64,000 bases of DNA from Bermanella sp044597725 (GCF_044597725.1 NZ_CP139003.1:2604001-2668000), one strand, 5' to 3'; shown: positions 8,855 through 16,769, counted from the first letter of the stretch. Made by a program: numbers and translations. The notes: generated by a model not told the origin, from the sequence alone.

Positions 8855-9562
8855 TTAATTTTGGATTTTACAATTGCGCCATTCACAGCGGATAAGCATA
8901 AAGCTGTCATCGGCACAGGTGGCTTCTAAAATCTCATTTGGTCCATCAGCCTTGAGTGTACTTACTTTAGGCTTCACACAACCATTGCGTTCGACTAATT
9001 GCTCGGCAACATAAGCACTGCGTGAATAGGCTTTACCTTGTTGTTTTTCCATGCGGCTAATTTTTAGATAATGGTCATTGGCTTGGGCATCACTTTTTTG
9101 CTGAAGATCAACCAATATTGGATAAAGCGTAGAATCTTGCTGTAAATCTTTACTGCCATCACGATAACCTTCCATTACGCTTACACAGGCTTCTTCTTTG
9201 TTTTCAGACGCAAGCAAAGATTCAACATTTTTTTCTGCTTGATGCACAATATCAAAGGTTAACCCCATGGCGTAGCGTGCACCGGTTTCTAAACGGTCAC
9301 CCGTTAAACTCACAATGTTATAACTCAACCCATAGTCAGCCGCTTTTACCAAGCCACCATTGCGCTTCCACCAACTATTTTGCGCGCGCCACGCCGCTTG
9401 TTTAGCCGAAACACTGACATCGGCACAGGCATCATGTAACTTGCGTACAGTTACATCATTAACCAAGGCATAACTAATAGCCTGCTCTTGAGGGGTACGT
9501 GAAGGGCCACTGCAAGCAGCCAAGGTTAGTGCTAAAAACGCAAGAAAAAGTGATTTACCCAC
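8855..9562 (-). CDS. Hypothetical lipoprotein
   Basis: A 235-residue protein with a lipoprotein signal peptide (lipobox LAAC, Cys 17). The mature part has two or more Cys pairs (CADVSV, EEACVSV, NGCVKP, CADDSF, RCEWRNCKIQN) that could form disulfides in the periplasm. The start is GTG, supported by AAGGAG seven bases upstream. It is a single-gene unit with a TATAAT -10 upstream and a hairpin terminator downstream. I do not recognise the family. Confidence 0.72.
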   Translation of the reverse strand: MGKSLFLAFLALTLAACSGPSRTPQEQAISYALVNDVTVRKLHDACADVSVSAKQAAWRAQNSWWKRNGGLVKAADYGLSYNIVSLTGDRLETGARYAMGLTFDIVHQAEKNVESLLASENKEEACVSVMEGYRDGSKDLQQDSTLYPILVDLQQKSDAQANDHYLKISRMEKQQGKAYSRSAYVAEQLVERNGCVKPKVSTLKADGPNEILEATCADDSFMLIRCEWRNCKIQN

Positions 9563-9607
9563 GCGTCTCTCCTTTATTATTAATTTTTCTAGATTATTGA
9601 TTTTTCT

Positions 9608-9613
9608 ATTATA
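9608..9613 (-). promoter_or_regulatory. Putative -10 element for the lipoprotein gene
   Basis: A perfect TATAAT on the minus strand lies about 46 bases upstream of the GTG start at 9562. No good -35 is seen at 16-18 bases. It follows directly after an inverted repeat (CCTTTAACC 9615-9623 / GGTTAAAGG 9636-9644) that overlaps the end of the glutaredoxin-like gene. Confidence 0.4.
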
Positions 9614-9637
9614 GCCTTTAACCCCATAACTTCGAGG

Positions 9638-9886
9638 TTAAAGGGTTTTTAACCAATCCCGCATTTGCTGGTGATCAAACGGCCAACCCAAATCGGGCTG
9701 CTGACTATCGCCTGCTACACGTACCACAGGAATACGCACACCGTAACGTTCAACAAGCTCATCATCATCGGCAATATCACGGTGAGCTACCGAAATATTT
9801 TGCTCAATGGCCACATCCCAAACAATTTCTTGGGCTAATTCACACAAATGGCATCCATCAGTACCCAGTAATTCAAGCTGTTTCAT
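9638..9886 (-). CDS. Glutaredoxin-like protein (DUF836 type)
   Basis: A small thioredoxin-fold protein of 82 residues from the ATG at 9886. The active-site CxxC is GCHLC (C12, C15), and the cis-proline loop is RIPVVRV. It probably acts as a thiol-disulfide oxidoreductase in the cytoplasm. An in-frame GTG four codons upstream (9898) would add VCIK, but families of this type begin directly at MKxLxL. An inverted repeat covers its stop codon and could end transcription, although no T-run follows. Confidence 0.8.
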   Translation of the reverse strand: MKQLELLGTDGCHLCELAQEIVWDVAIEQNISVAHRDIADDDELVERYGVRIPVVRVAGDSQQPDLGWPFDHQQMRDWLKTL

Positions 9887-9998
9887 TTTTATACACACTA
9901 ACTAAAATTGCGTTAACTTTAGCATGAATGTTCCAATAGAACAGTCCTCTTTATACACGGTATACTGTGTTCTACTGATCACAACTGCAAAAAACTTC

Positions 9999-10691
9999 AT
10001 GACATACAATATTACTCCCGTGGCCATAGCCCACTCACCCTATGGCGAAAAATTTGCCACACCTCGACAGCCAGGGTTAGTGGCAAGCGCACAGGGAAAA
10101 ATTGAATTATTGGCACCTTTTAACCAAGCCGATGCTGTAAAGGGTTTAGAGCTTTGCAGTCATATCTGGCTAGAGTTTGTTTTCCACCAATGCATAGACC
10201 AAGGCTGGAAGAGTAAAGTACGCCCGCCCCGTTTAGGCGGGAACCAAAAAATAGGTGTATTTGCCACACGCTCAACCCATCGACCAAACGGCCTTGGGCT
10301 ATCGGTGGTTAAACTCGATAAAATTGAAGCCAGCGATAATGGCGTTGTGCTTTGGGTAAGCGGGTTAGACTTAATTGATGGTACGCCAGTTATAGACATA
10401 AAACCGTATATTCCATACAGCGACGCCTTACCCGATGCACAATACAGCATAGCCCAAGACGCACCACCGCATGTGCCGGTATTTTTCTCGGATAAAAGCA
10501 CACAGCAACTGACCGGCAAACCGCAGTTAAGGCAATTTATAGAAGAAACATTATCGCAAGACCCCAAACCGGCTTTTCATAAAATAGACCCAGAGCGAGT
10601 CTATGGTGCATTACTCATGGACCATAACGTCACATGGCGATATACCTATAACACAGACAACCAAGTACAAATCGAAGTGCTATCCCTCTAA
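9999..10691 (+). CDS. trmO: tRNA (adenine(37)-N6)-methyltransferase TrmO
   Basis: TrmO (formerly YaeB/TsaA) uses S-adenosylmethionine to methylate N6 of t6A37 in tRNA-Thr. From the ATG at 9999 the protein is 230 residues, close to E. coli TrmO (235). Family landmarks are HSPYGEKFATPRQPGLV, RPPRLGGNQKIGVFATRSTHRPN, the block DGTPVIDIKPYIP, and a C-terminal WRYTYN. The reading frame is open for 25 codons further upstream, but that extension has no counterpart in the family. The REP-rich repeat region starts directly after its stop. Confidence 0.9.
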   Translation: MTYNITPVAIAHSPYGEKFATPRQPGLVASAQGKIELLAPFNQADAVKGLELCSHIWLEFVFHQCIDQGWKSKVRPPRLGGNQKIGVFATRSTHRPNGLGLSVVKLDKIEASDNGVVLWVSGLDLIDGTPVIDIKPYIPYSDALPDAQYSIAQDAPPHVPVFFSDKSTQQLTGKPQLRQFIEETLSQDPKPAFHKIDPERVYGALLMDHNVTWRYTYNTDNQVQIEVLSL

Positions 10692-10760
10692 CGCTGCTCA
10701 TAGTCCGGCCGGAGCTCCAGCGACCCCCGCAATGAGGATTTCTAAATCCGCTCCGCTTTC

Positions 10761-10862
10761 CGAAAGTTGTTCGCAGTCTCACGGACGCCGTGAATATGTC
10801 CCTATAGGCTCGCGCGTGCCATCCATGGCACGCAACGCCGCTCGCTTTACGAACAGCTTCCG
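10761..10862 (-). repeat. 102-nt structured element, copy 1 (GTTCG subfamily)
   Basis: Spans exactly 102 nt between the ends of its outer stem. Arms CGAAAGTTGTTCGCA (10761-10775) and TACGAACAGCTTCCG (10848-10862) pair. The inner hairpin GTGCCATCCATGGCAC lies inside. Confidence 0.8.
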
Positions 10863-10985
10863 CAAATCGTTATAGCTTTTGATTATCCCAACGTTTTGTT
10901 GCGGGGGTCGCCTACGGCTCCGGCCGCACTACTTATGAAATCAATACGATAAGTGAGTGTTCGATAAACCAAAACTTACGATTTT

Positions 10986-11087
10986 CGAGAAACATTCATA
11001 AAGCGAGCGGCGTCATGAGCCATGGATGGCGAGTGCGAGCTTACAGGGATGTACTGGCAGCGTCCGTGAGACTATGGATGATTCTCG
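10986..11087 (+). repeat. 102-nt structured element, copy 2 (ATTCATA subfamily)
   Basis: Exactly 102 nt. Arms CGAGAAACATTCATA and TATGGATGATTCTCG pair with one A-A mismatch and one wobble. Inner hairpins are GCCATGGATGGC and TACAGGGATGTA. Confidence 0.82.
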
Positions 11088-11213
11088 GAAAGCGTGGCGG
11101 GCTTAAAGCGAAGCGGGATTCAAAACCCCATTGCGAGGGTCGCTTAGGCTCCGGCCGCACTACTGATGAAATCAAATACGATAAGACTTCGATAAACCAA
11201 AACTTACGATTTT

Positions 11214-11315
11214 CGAGAAACATTCATAAAGCGAGCGGCGTCATGAGCCAGGGATGGCGAATGCGAGCTTACAGGGATGTACTGGCAGCGTCCGTGAGAC
11301 TATGGATGATTCTCG
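11214..11315 (+). repeat. 102-nt structured element, copy 3 (ATTCATA subfamily)
   Basis: Exactly 102 nt with the same arms as copy 2. The first inner hairpin has one change (GCCAGGGATGGC). Copy 3 follows copy 2 with a REP between them. Confidence 0.82.
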
Positions 11316-11487
11316 GAAAACGTGGCGGGTTTCGAAAAACGCAAGCGGTATCGAAAACCCATTTGCGGGGGTCGCCTACGGCTCCGGCCGCACTACTGAA
11401 AACGTAGCAGATTTCGAAAATCCGTTGCGGGAGTTGCTGCGCTCCGGTCGCGCTACTGAAAATGTAAAGCCATTGTTGATCATATTC

Positions 11488-11507
11488 TATAATGCTAACT
11501 TGTTAGC
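11488..11507 (+). promoter_or_regulatory. Putative ilvD -10 element and adjacent operator-like palindrome
   Basis: TATAAT at 11488-11493 is followed directly by the inverted repeat GCTAAC-TT-GTTAGC (11494-11507), which would lie at the transcription start. No clear -35 is present. The ilvD ribosome binding site AAGGA follows at 11526-11530. Confidence 0.4.
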
Positions 11508-11537
11508 AAATAAAGCAAGTAATTAAGGACTCCGATC

Positions 11538-13214
11538 ATGGCGAACGATAAACGACGTAAACATTCTGCTCCTGTAGTAGATGGCATTAACAAGTCGGCA
11601 AGCAGAGCCATGTTGCGAGCCGTTGGTTTTAACGATGACGATTTCAAAAAACCACAAATTGGTATTGCTTCTACATGGAGTAACCTCACGCCATGCAATA
11701 TGCATATTGATGGTCTTGCCCGTGAGGCTGCTAAAGGTGCCGATAATGCAGGTGGTAAAAGCTTAATTTTTAACACCATTACGATTTCAGACGGCATAGC
11801 AAACGGCACTCAAGGCATGAAGTACTCCTTGGTATCCCGTGAAGTCATCGCCGATTCCATTGAAACCGTAGCAGGCTGCGAGGGATTTGATGGTCTAGTG
11901 GCTATTGGTGGTTGCGATAAAAACATGCCAGGTTGCCTTATGGGGCTAGCGCGTCTCAACCGCCCTTCTGTATTTGTTTATGGCGGTACAATTATGCCCG
12001 GTGAAAACCACACCGATATAATTTCAGTGTTCGAAGCGGTGGGCGCCCACGCTCGCGGCAATATGGACCTCATTGAAGTAAAACAAATAGAAGAAACAGC
12101 CATTCCGGGCCCCGGTTCCTGCGGCGGTATGTATACAGCCAATACCATGGCCTCGGCGATTGAAGCCATGGGCATGAGCTTGCCCGGCAGCTCTGCGCAA
12201 AACGCAGTATCCGATACCAAACTTGCCGATTGCGACGCTGCTGGCGCCGCTGTTTTAAAATTACTTGATGCCGATATAAAACCGTCTGACATCATGACCC
12301 GCGAAGCATTTGAAAACGCGATTACGGTGGTTATTGCATTGGGCGGCTCTACTAATGCCGTTCTACATTTATTAGGCATGGCAAGCACCATTGGCGTAGA
12401 ACTCACCCTTGAGGACTTTGTAGAAATTGGTAAACGCGTGCCGGTATTGGCCGATTTACGACCTTCTGGCCATTACATGATGTCGGAGTTAGTGGCCATT
12501 GGTGGTATTCAGCCGCTTATGAAAATGTTGCTAGAGCGTGGTTTATTGCATGGCAACTGCCTAACTGTAACGGGTAAAACTCTTGCTGATAATTTAGCGG
12601 ACGTAACGCCCTATCCTGAAGACCAAGACATTATCCGAGCGTTTGAAAACCCGATTAAACAAGATAGCCACCTTCGTATTTTGTACGGTAACTTAGCACC
12701 AGAAGGATCGGTAGCAAAAATCACAGGTAAAGAAGGCACACATTTTTCAGGACGCGCACGGGTGTTTCATTCAGAGGAAGAAACCCAAGAGCGTATTCTT
12801 GATGGCACCGTTGTCGCGGGTGATGTTTTGGTCATCCGTTATGAAGGCCCCAAAGGCGGACCCGGCATGCGCGAAATGCTCAGCCCAACATCAGCCATTA
12901 TGGGCAAAGGACTGGGTAGCGATGTTGCACTCATTACCGATGGCCGCTTCTCCGGTGGTAGCCATGGTTTTGTGGTTGGGCACATTACTCCTGAAGCCGC
13001 TGTTGGTGGCCCCATCGCCTTGGTCGAAGATGGCGATACCATTACCATTGATGCGGTAAATAACTCCATATCCTTGGATATATCCGATGAAGAATTAGCA
13101 AAACGACAGGCAGCATGGGTACCACCCAAACCCCGATTTACTCGTGGTGTGTTAGCCAAATATGCACGCACAGTTAGTTCGGCATCTACAGGCGCGGTAA
13201 CTGATTTACCATAA
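11538..13214 (+). CDS. ilvD: Dihydroxy-acid dehydratase IlvD
   Basis: IlvD removes water from 2,3-dihydroxy-isovalerate and its methylvalerate analogue, the third step of valine and isoleucine synthesis. The protein has 558 residues, the shorter branch of the family rather than the 616-residue E. coli type. Conserved cysteines lie at C53 (STWSNLTPCN), C126 (IGGCDKNMPGC) and C195 (GPGSCGGMYTANTM), consistent with cluster ligands of the [2Fe-2S] branch. The C-terminal block TDGRFSGGSHGFVVGH is typical. It stands alone with repeat clusters on both sides, away from other ilv genes. A TATAAT box and AAGGA ribosome binding site precede it. Confidence 0.95.
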   Translation: MANDKRRKHSAPVVDGINKSASRAMLRAVGFNDDDFKKPQIGIASTWSNLTPCNMHIDGLAREAAKGADNAGGKSLIFNTITISDGIANGTQGMKYSLVSREVIADSIETVAGCEGFDGLVAIGGCDKNMPGCLMGLARLNRPSVFVYGGTIMPGENHTDIISVFEAVGAHARGNMDLIEVKQIEETAIPGPGSCGGMYTANTMASAIEAMGMSLPGSSAQNAVSDTKLADCDAAGAAVLKLLDADIKPSDIMTREAFENAITVVIALGGSTNAVLHLLGMASTIGVELTLEDFVEIGKRVPVLADLRPSGHYMMSELVAIGGIQPLMKMLLERGLLHGNCLTVTGKTLADNLADVTPYPEDQDIIRAFENPIKQDSHLRILYGNLAPEGSVAKITGKEGTHFSGRARVFHSEEETQERILDGTVVAGDVLVIRYEGPKGGPGMREMLSPTSAIMGKGLGSDVALITDGRFSGGSHGFVVGHITPEAAVGGPIALVEDGDTITIDAVNNSISLDISDEELAKRQAAWVPPKPRFTRGVLAKYARTVSSASTGAVTDLP

Positions 13215-13572
13215 CGCCGCCCCCTCAATGGGGTTTGATATTTCCGAAATGTATTCGTAGTGCGGTCGGAGCCCTAGCGACCCCCGCAAAGGGATTTCGG
13301 TATTTCCGAAACGTATTCGTAGTGCGGCCGGAGCCCTAGCGACCCCCGCAATGGGGTTCTCGATACCGCTTACGCTTTCCGAAAGTTGTTCGTAGTCTCA
13401 CGGACGCCGTAAACACGTCCATGTGGGCTCGCGCGTGCCATCCATGGCACGCAACGCCGCTCGCTTTACGAACAGCTTCCGCAAATCGTTAACGTTTTTG
13501 ATTCTCGAAGATGTTTCGTATTGATTTCATAAGTAGTGCGGCCGGAGCCCCAGCGACCCCCGCAAAACTGGG
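13215..13572. repeat. Repeat cluster 2 between ilvD and the RAYT gene
   Basis: Three REPs in minus-type orientation lie at 13258-13288, 13318-13350 and 13533-13563, with a 102-nt structured element at 13380-13481. A small hairpin (CCCC-TCAAT-GGGG, near 13220) follows the ilvD stop and could act as a weak terminator. All units point the same way here, opposite to the cluster on the other side of the transposase gene. Confidence 0.88.
13380..13481 (-). repeat. 102-nt structured element, copy 4 (GTTCG subfamily)
   Basis: Exactly 102 nt. Arms CGAAAGTTGTTCGTA (13380-13394) and TACGAACAGCTTCCG (13467-13481) pair at 13 Watson-Crick positions plus one wobble. Inner hairpins are GTGCCATCCATGGCAC (13435-13450) and CACGTCCATGTG (13414-13425). 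Confidence 0.85.
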
Positions 13573-14109
13573 TTATTCACCATATTGAGATCGTTTACTT
13601 TCGATAAAGCCACTGCCTGCCCAGCTTTCTGGATAAACACCTTTTTTTACATACCGATGAAAACTTGAATATGGCCAATCTCGCACTTGGTTTACATGGC
13701 CGTGTTTAAGCGGATTAATGTGAATATAATTTAAATGATGTTCATAATCTCGCGCATTGCGAATGGTATGCTCCCAATATCGCTGCTGCCAAATATTTCG
13801 TTCATTGCGATTCATTTGAAGCGCTGTTCTATTTTCGATAATGGGTAAGCCAGTGGAAAAATACCTTTTTATCGCACGCCAGCGCCAAGCATAATCCATA
13901 TCATTAACTGGTAATGTCCACATGGCGTGCATATGTTCGGGAAGAACAACCCAAGCATCTATATGGAATGGTGAGGCACTTAATACCTTTCGAACCGATT
14001 CGCGAAGTAAATTTATATTATCGGTTAGTAAAGATGAATTACGGTTTTTGAGATTTACCGTAAAGAAAAATGTTCCACCTGGTTGAAAGTTACGTCGATA
14101 AATAGCCAC
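13573..14109 (-). CDS. REP-associated tyrosine transposase (RAYT)
   Basis: A 178-residue Y1 transposase of the IS200/IS605-related RAYT group. These are domesticated single-strand DNA enzymes that recognise and cleave REP hairpins with a GTAG-type head. Visible are the HUH metal motif in LPEHMHAMW (H59, H61) and the catalytic tyrosine in LNYIHINPLKHG (Y128), with WEHTIRNARDYEHH before it. The start is GTG. Neither an IS-type pair of ends nor a TnpB gene accompanies it. REPs lie on both sides in opposite orientations, nearest at 13533-13563 and 14229-14260, the usual RAYT setting. The gene appears intact. Confidence 0.9.
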   Translation of the reverse strand: MAIYRRNFQPGGTFFFTVNLKNRNSSLLTDNINLLRESVRKVLSASPFHIDAWVVLPEHMHAMWTLPVNDMDYAWRWRAIKRYFSTGLPIIENRTALQMNRNERNIWQQRYWEHTIRNARDYEHHLNYIHINPLKHGHVNQVRDWPYSSFHRYVKKGVYPESWAGSGFIESKRSQYGE

Positions 14110-14291
14110 GGTTATCGTTCCTTCGATATGAAGGCCGCAGTGTTGACGATTATTTGTGCAGAGTGAAGAGTTGGAGGAACAAAATCAGAAAATAGAACCA
14201 AAAGTATCGCAGATTTAGAAACCCCAATTGCGGGGGTCGCTGGAGCTCCGGCCGCACTACTTATTTTTGCTGAATCAAAAATTACGATTTT

Positions 14292-14393
14292 CGAGGATTA
14301 TTCATAAAGCGAGCGGCGTCATGAGCCATGGATGGCGAATGCGAGCTTACATGGATGTACTGGCAGCGTCCGTGAGACTATGAATGATTCTCG
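14292..14393 (+). repeat. 102-nt structured element, copy 5 (ATTCATA subfamily)
   Basis: Exactly 102 nt. Arms CGAGGATTATTCATA (14292-14306) and TATGAATGATTCTCG (14379-14393) pair at all 15 positions, two of them G-T wobbles. Inner hairpins are GCCATGGATGGC (14325-14336) and TACATGGATGTA (14348-14359). Confidence 0.87.
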
Positions 14394-14486
14394 GAAAGCG
14401 TGGCGGATAAGCAAAACCCAATTGCGGGGGTCGCTAGGGCTCCGACCGCACTACTTATTTTTGCTGAATCGAAAATTTACGATTTT

Positions 14487-14588
14487 CGAGGATTATTCAT
14501 AAAGCGAGCGGCGTCATGAGCCATGGATGGCGAGTGCGAGCTTACATGGATGTACTGGCAGCGTCCGTGAGACTATGAATGATTCTCG
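14487..14588 (+). repeat. 102-nt structured element, copy 6 (ATTCATA subfamily)
   Basis: Exactly 102 nt and nearly identical to copy 5, with the same arms and both inner hairpins. Confidence 0.87.
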
Positions 14589-14763
14589 GAAAGCGTGGCG
14601 GGCTTTAAAGACTTAATTGCGGGGGTCGCTAGGGCTCCGACCGCACTACGGAAACGTTTCGGAAAGCTTGGCGGATAAGCAAAACCCAATTGAGGGGGTC
14701 GCTAGAGCTCCGGCCGCACTACGAATACGTTTCGGCAATATCGAAACCTCATTGCGGGTCGCG

Positions 14764-15822
14764 TTAATACAAACGTGCGATGTGGCAGGTTACTTCTTCG
14801 CGGTCGTGGTACAAATGCTTACAGCGAATGGTAACTTCGATCTCATGCTCGGCAAAATAGTCTTGCATATACTGTATGCAGTCTTGAACTTCTTGATAGC
14901 GTTTCTTCATGGGAAGCTTTAAATTAAATATTGCTTCACCACACCAGTCATTAGCAATCCATTGTGTCATGCGTTTAGTCACTTTCATGGGGCTTTCTGC
15001 CATGTCACATACCATCCAGTGCACTTTTTTTGTGGGGTGATATTTAAATCCATCTTCTTGGTGATGCGTGACTTGTCCGCTTTCCATTAAATCCCCTTTC
15101 ATGGGGCCGTTATCAATGGCATCTACCATCATGCTGCGTTTTACCAATTGATAAGTCCAGCCACCCGGCGCTGCCCCCAAATCCACGGCTCGCATGCCGT
15201 GGGCTAAACGGTCATCCCATTTGGGTTTAGGAATAAACTGGTGCCATGCTTCTTCTAATTTAAGTGTTGAGCGACTAGGTGCGTCTTTAGGGAATTTTAA
15301 CCGTAAAATACCATCAGGCCATTGGCTGGCGTTATGGTTATGATGAAAACCGAGCAATGCCCGTTTTCCATCCAATAACAAAACCATTAAACGAGGTAAT
15401 TTTCGGGTGCGTTTTGCTGACATGCGTTGCTGTTTACGCAACTGCGCCGCTAGTGGGCCAGTTAACGTTTTACATAAACGGCTTAGTTCTTTGCCTTCAT
15501 TGGTATCACAATGAATTATCTCAAGTTGGCCACATTCAGGGACACCCTGCATGTTTTGAGTTAGATTGCTCACTCTATCTTGACCATCAAGTGCTATTTC
15601 ATCACCTGCAATAAACCATTGCCTTGTAAAAATAAGCTGTTCAAAAGGAATATTTTCGATGACTTGCTTAAGCATTGAGTCGTCAGCCACAAAACTCACC
15701 CAACCCTGGTGCGTTTTACAATAGCCATAACAACCTGCTTCGCCGGCCAGTGTTTGAATTTCGGCGGCGGCTTCACCTTCAAACCCTTCTCGACATAATA
15801 AAACTAACTGCTGCATGGCCAT
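14764..15822 (-). CDS. rlmM: 23S rRNA 2'-O-ribose C2498 methyltransferase RlmM
   Basis: RlmM methylates the ribose of C2498 in 23S rRNA using S-adenosylmethionine. The protein has 352 residues (E. coli 366) with an N-terminal THUMP-like region (LVLLCREGFEGEAAAEI) and a Rossmann methyltransferase domain. The SAM motif is AVDLGAAPGGWTYQLV near 212-227, followed by DAIDNGPMKGDLMESG and WMVCDMAESP. An ATG two codons downstream (15816) may be the true start by comparison with the family. It begins one base after the upstream hydrolase stop, so the two form an operon. Its stop codon abuts a REP fragment. Confidence 0.92.
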   Translation of the reverse strand: MAMQQLVLLCREGFEGEAAAEIQTLAGEAGCYGYCKTHQGWVSFVADDSMLKQVIENIPFEQLIFTRQWFIAGDEIALDGQDRVSNLTQNMQGVPECGQLEIIHCDTNEGKELSRLCKTLTGPLAAQLRKQQRMSAKRTRKLPRLMVLLLDGKRALLGFHHNHNASQWPDGILRLKFPKDAPSRSTLKLEEAWHQFIPKPKWDDRLAHGMRAVDLGAAPGGWTYQLVKRSMMVDAIDNGPMKGDLMESGQVTHHQEDGFKYHPTKKVHWMVCDMAESPMKVTKRMTQWIANDWCGEAIFNLKLPMKKRYQEVQDCIQYMQDYFAEHEIEVTIRCKHLYHDREEVTCHIARLY

Positions 15823-15823
15823 G

Positions 15824-16474
15824 CTATTTTTCTCGCTTAATTATGATATTGGCGATTGTATCAATCACAGTATCCAAATGTTGTTGCTGTGTGTAACCAC
15901 TTTTTACTCTGGGTTTTAAATCATGATCGCCATCTTCTAACCAGTGCATATTTACCTGCTTGGCTAAATCAAGCATAGCAACACAGGTTTTACCACCTAA
16001 TTTATCCCTTGTGCCTTGAAATACATGGAGCGGACAAGGCAGCGCCGAAAAATGTTCTGTGCGTAGTTTTTCAGGTTTATTGATGGGATGAAAAGGATAA
16101 CCCAGTGCAAATACCTTGTTTATGGTAATACCTTCAACCAAACCACCACATTCCGTAGACAAGATACTGGCCATACGTCCACCCATGGATTTCCCCATAA
16201 GATAACAACCTTGCCCGTCACCATAGGTTTTTACTGCTAGTTGAATCGCCTCAGTGAAACACGTCAATAATTCAGGTTGGCGATTAGGCGGGCGTTTTTT
16301 TCCAATATTTCTGCGCTCTTGCATATAAGGGAATTCAAAGCGAACCACACATATACCACGTTCGCCTAATTGCTCTGCCACATCACCCATAAACCCACTA
16401 TCCATGGGGGCTCCGGCGCCATGAGCAAAGATACAAAGCGGCCCACTGTGTGGCCCATTGACGATAAAATTCAT
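15824..16474 (-). CDS. Alpha/beta-fold hydrolase (KANL3/Tex30-like)
   Basis: A 216-residue cytoplasmic alpha/beta hydrolase. The N-terminal FAHGAGAPMDSGFM gives the oxyanion region, the nucleophile elbow is GKSMGGRMAS with a central serine, and the terminal Asp/His acids appear in FQGTRDKLGG and EDGDHDLKP. The family is widespread in bacteria and mostly uncharacterised, so the substrate is unknown. It sits directly upstream of rlmM on the same strand. The divergent ccoN gene starts 373 bases away. Confidence 0.82.
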   Translation of the reverse strand: MNFIVNGPHSGPLCIFAHGAGAPMDSGFMGDVAEQLGERGICVVRFEFPYMQERRNIGKKRPPNRQPELLTCFTEAIQLAVKTYGDGQGCYLMGKSMGGRMASILSTECGGLVEGITINKVFALGYPFHPINKPEKLRTEHFSALPCPLHVFQGTRDKLGGKTCVAMLDLAKQVNMHWLEDGDHDLKPRVKSGYTQQQHLDTVIDTIANIIIKREK

Positions 16475-16652
16475 AATTTTGAATAGTGCTATGAAAAAAT
16501 TTGAGGGCGAAGTTTACGCATAAATGTGGTAAATAGCACATCACAGCGAGCGTTTTGGATAAAAATAGCCAAGTCGAACCTCAATTTGTGCTATTCCCTG
16601 CTACGCTAATATAGATATTTATACTCACAAATAAGGCTAACTGCAGTATTGC

Positions 16653-16666
16653 TTGATATGTATCAG
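16653..16666 (+). promoter_or_regulatory. FNR/ANR box 1 upstream of ccoN
   Basis: TTGAT-ATGT-ATCAG matches the FNR consensus TTGATnnnnATCAA at 9 of 10 fixed positions. It lies 182 bases before the ccoN ATG in a 373-base intergenic stretch. Confidence 0.75.
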
Positions 16667-16755
16667 CACATATCAATTTATATTGCTTAAGCTAAGCCTT
16701 GTTCAGTGCAATTTTTAGGCAAAATGCCTAACTTATTGTTAAGACGGGAAAAAGG

Positions 16756-16769
16756 TTGATATGTATCAC
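16756..16769 (+). promoter_or_regulatory. FNR/ANR box 2 upstream of ccoN
   Basis: TTGAT-ATGT-ATCAC matches the FNR consensus at 9 of 10 fixed positions and shares the same ATGT spacer as box 1, 103 bases away. It is 78 bases before the ccoN ATG, close to where a promoter-proximal activator would bind. A GATAAT at 16802-16807 is a possible -10. Confidence 0.8.

Larger units (their letters stand above)
10692..11470. repeat. Repeat cluster 1: five REPs and three 102-nt elements
   Basis: The whole gap between trmO and ilvD is repeats. Five copies of a REP of about 31 nt lie at 10701-10732 (minus-type orientation), 10901-10932, 11131-11163, 11364-11396 and 11424-11456. Written in one orientation the REP starts GTAGTGCGGCCGG and ends GCGACCCCCGC. 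That is a GTAG head followed by an imperfect GC-rich hairpin (GCGG/CCGC at the base). Three 102-nt structured elements, listed separately, alternate with them. Short stretches ending ATAAACCAAAACTTACG join the units. No gene is supported here; apparent reading frames are repeat translations. Confidence 0.88.
14110..14763. repeat. Repeat cluster 3 between the RAYT gene and rlmM
   Basis: REPs lie at 14229-14260, 14423-14454, 14618-14649 and 14691-14722, with a fragment (ATTGCGGGTCGCG, about 14750-14763) that abuts the rlmM stop codon. Two 102-nt structured elements are listed separately. The linker TTATTTTTGCTGAATC after a REP recurs at 14261, 14455 and, elsewhere, near 61547. About 100 bases directly upstream of the transposase start (14110-14215) are not repetitive and may hold its promoter. 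Confidence 0.88.

Noticed and set aside
9615..9644. Inverted repeat as terminator of the glutaredoxin-like gene
   Set aside because: The 9-bp arms are perfect, but no T-run follows on either strand and one arm overlaps the coding end, so it is not called as a terminator.
11015..11526. Open frames of 90 to 130 codons in the repeat cluster before ilvD
   Set aside because: They translate the repeats in both frames (SHGWRVRAY repeated) with no ribosome binding site, and the structure of the repeats explains the sequence better than coding.
13573..14109. A mobile IS200/IS605 insertion sequence
   Set aside because: There is no TnpB and no typical IS end pair. The gene has the RAYT pattern and lies among REPs, so it is more likely a domesticated enzyme.
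10692..14763. A CRISPR array
   Set aside because: The repeats are imperfect, occur in both orientations and have no regular unique spacers; no cas gene is present.
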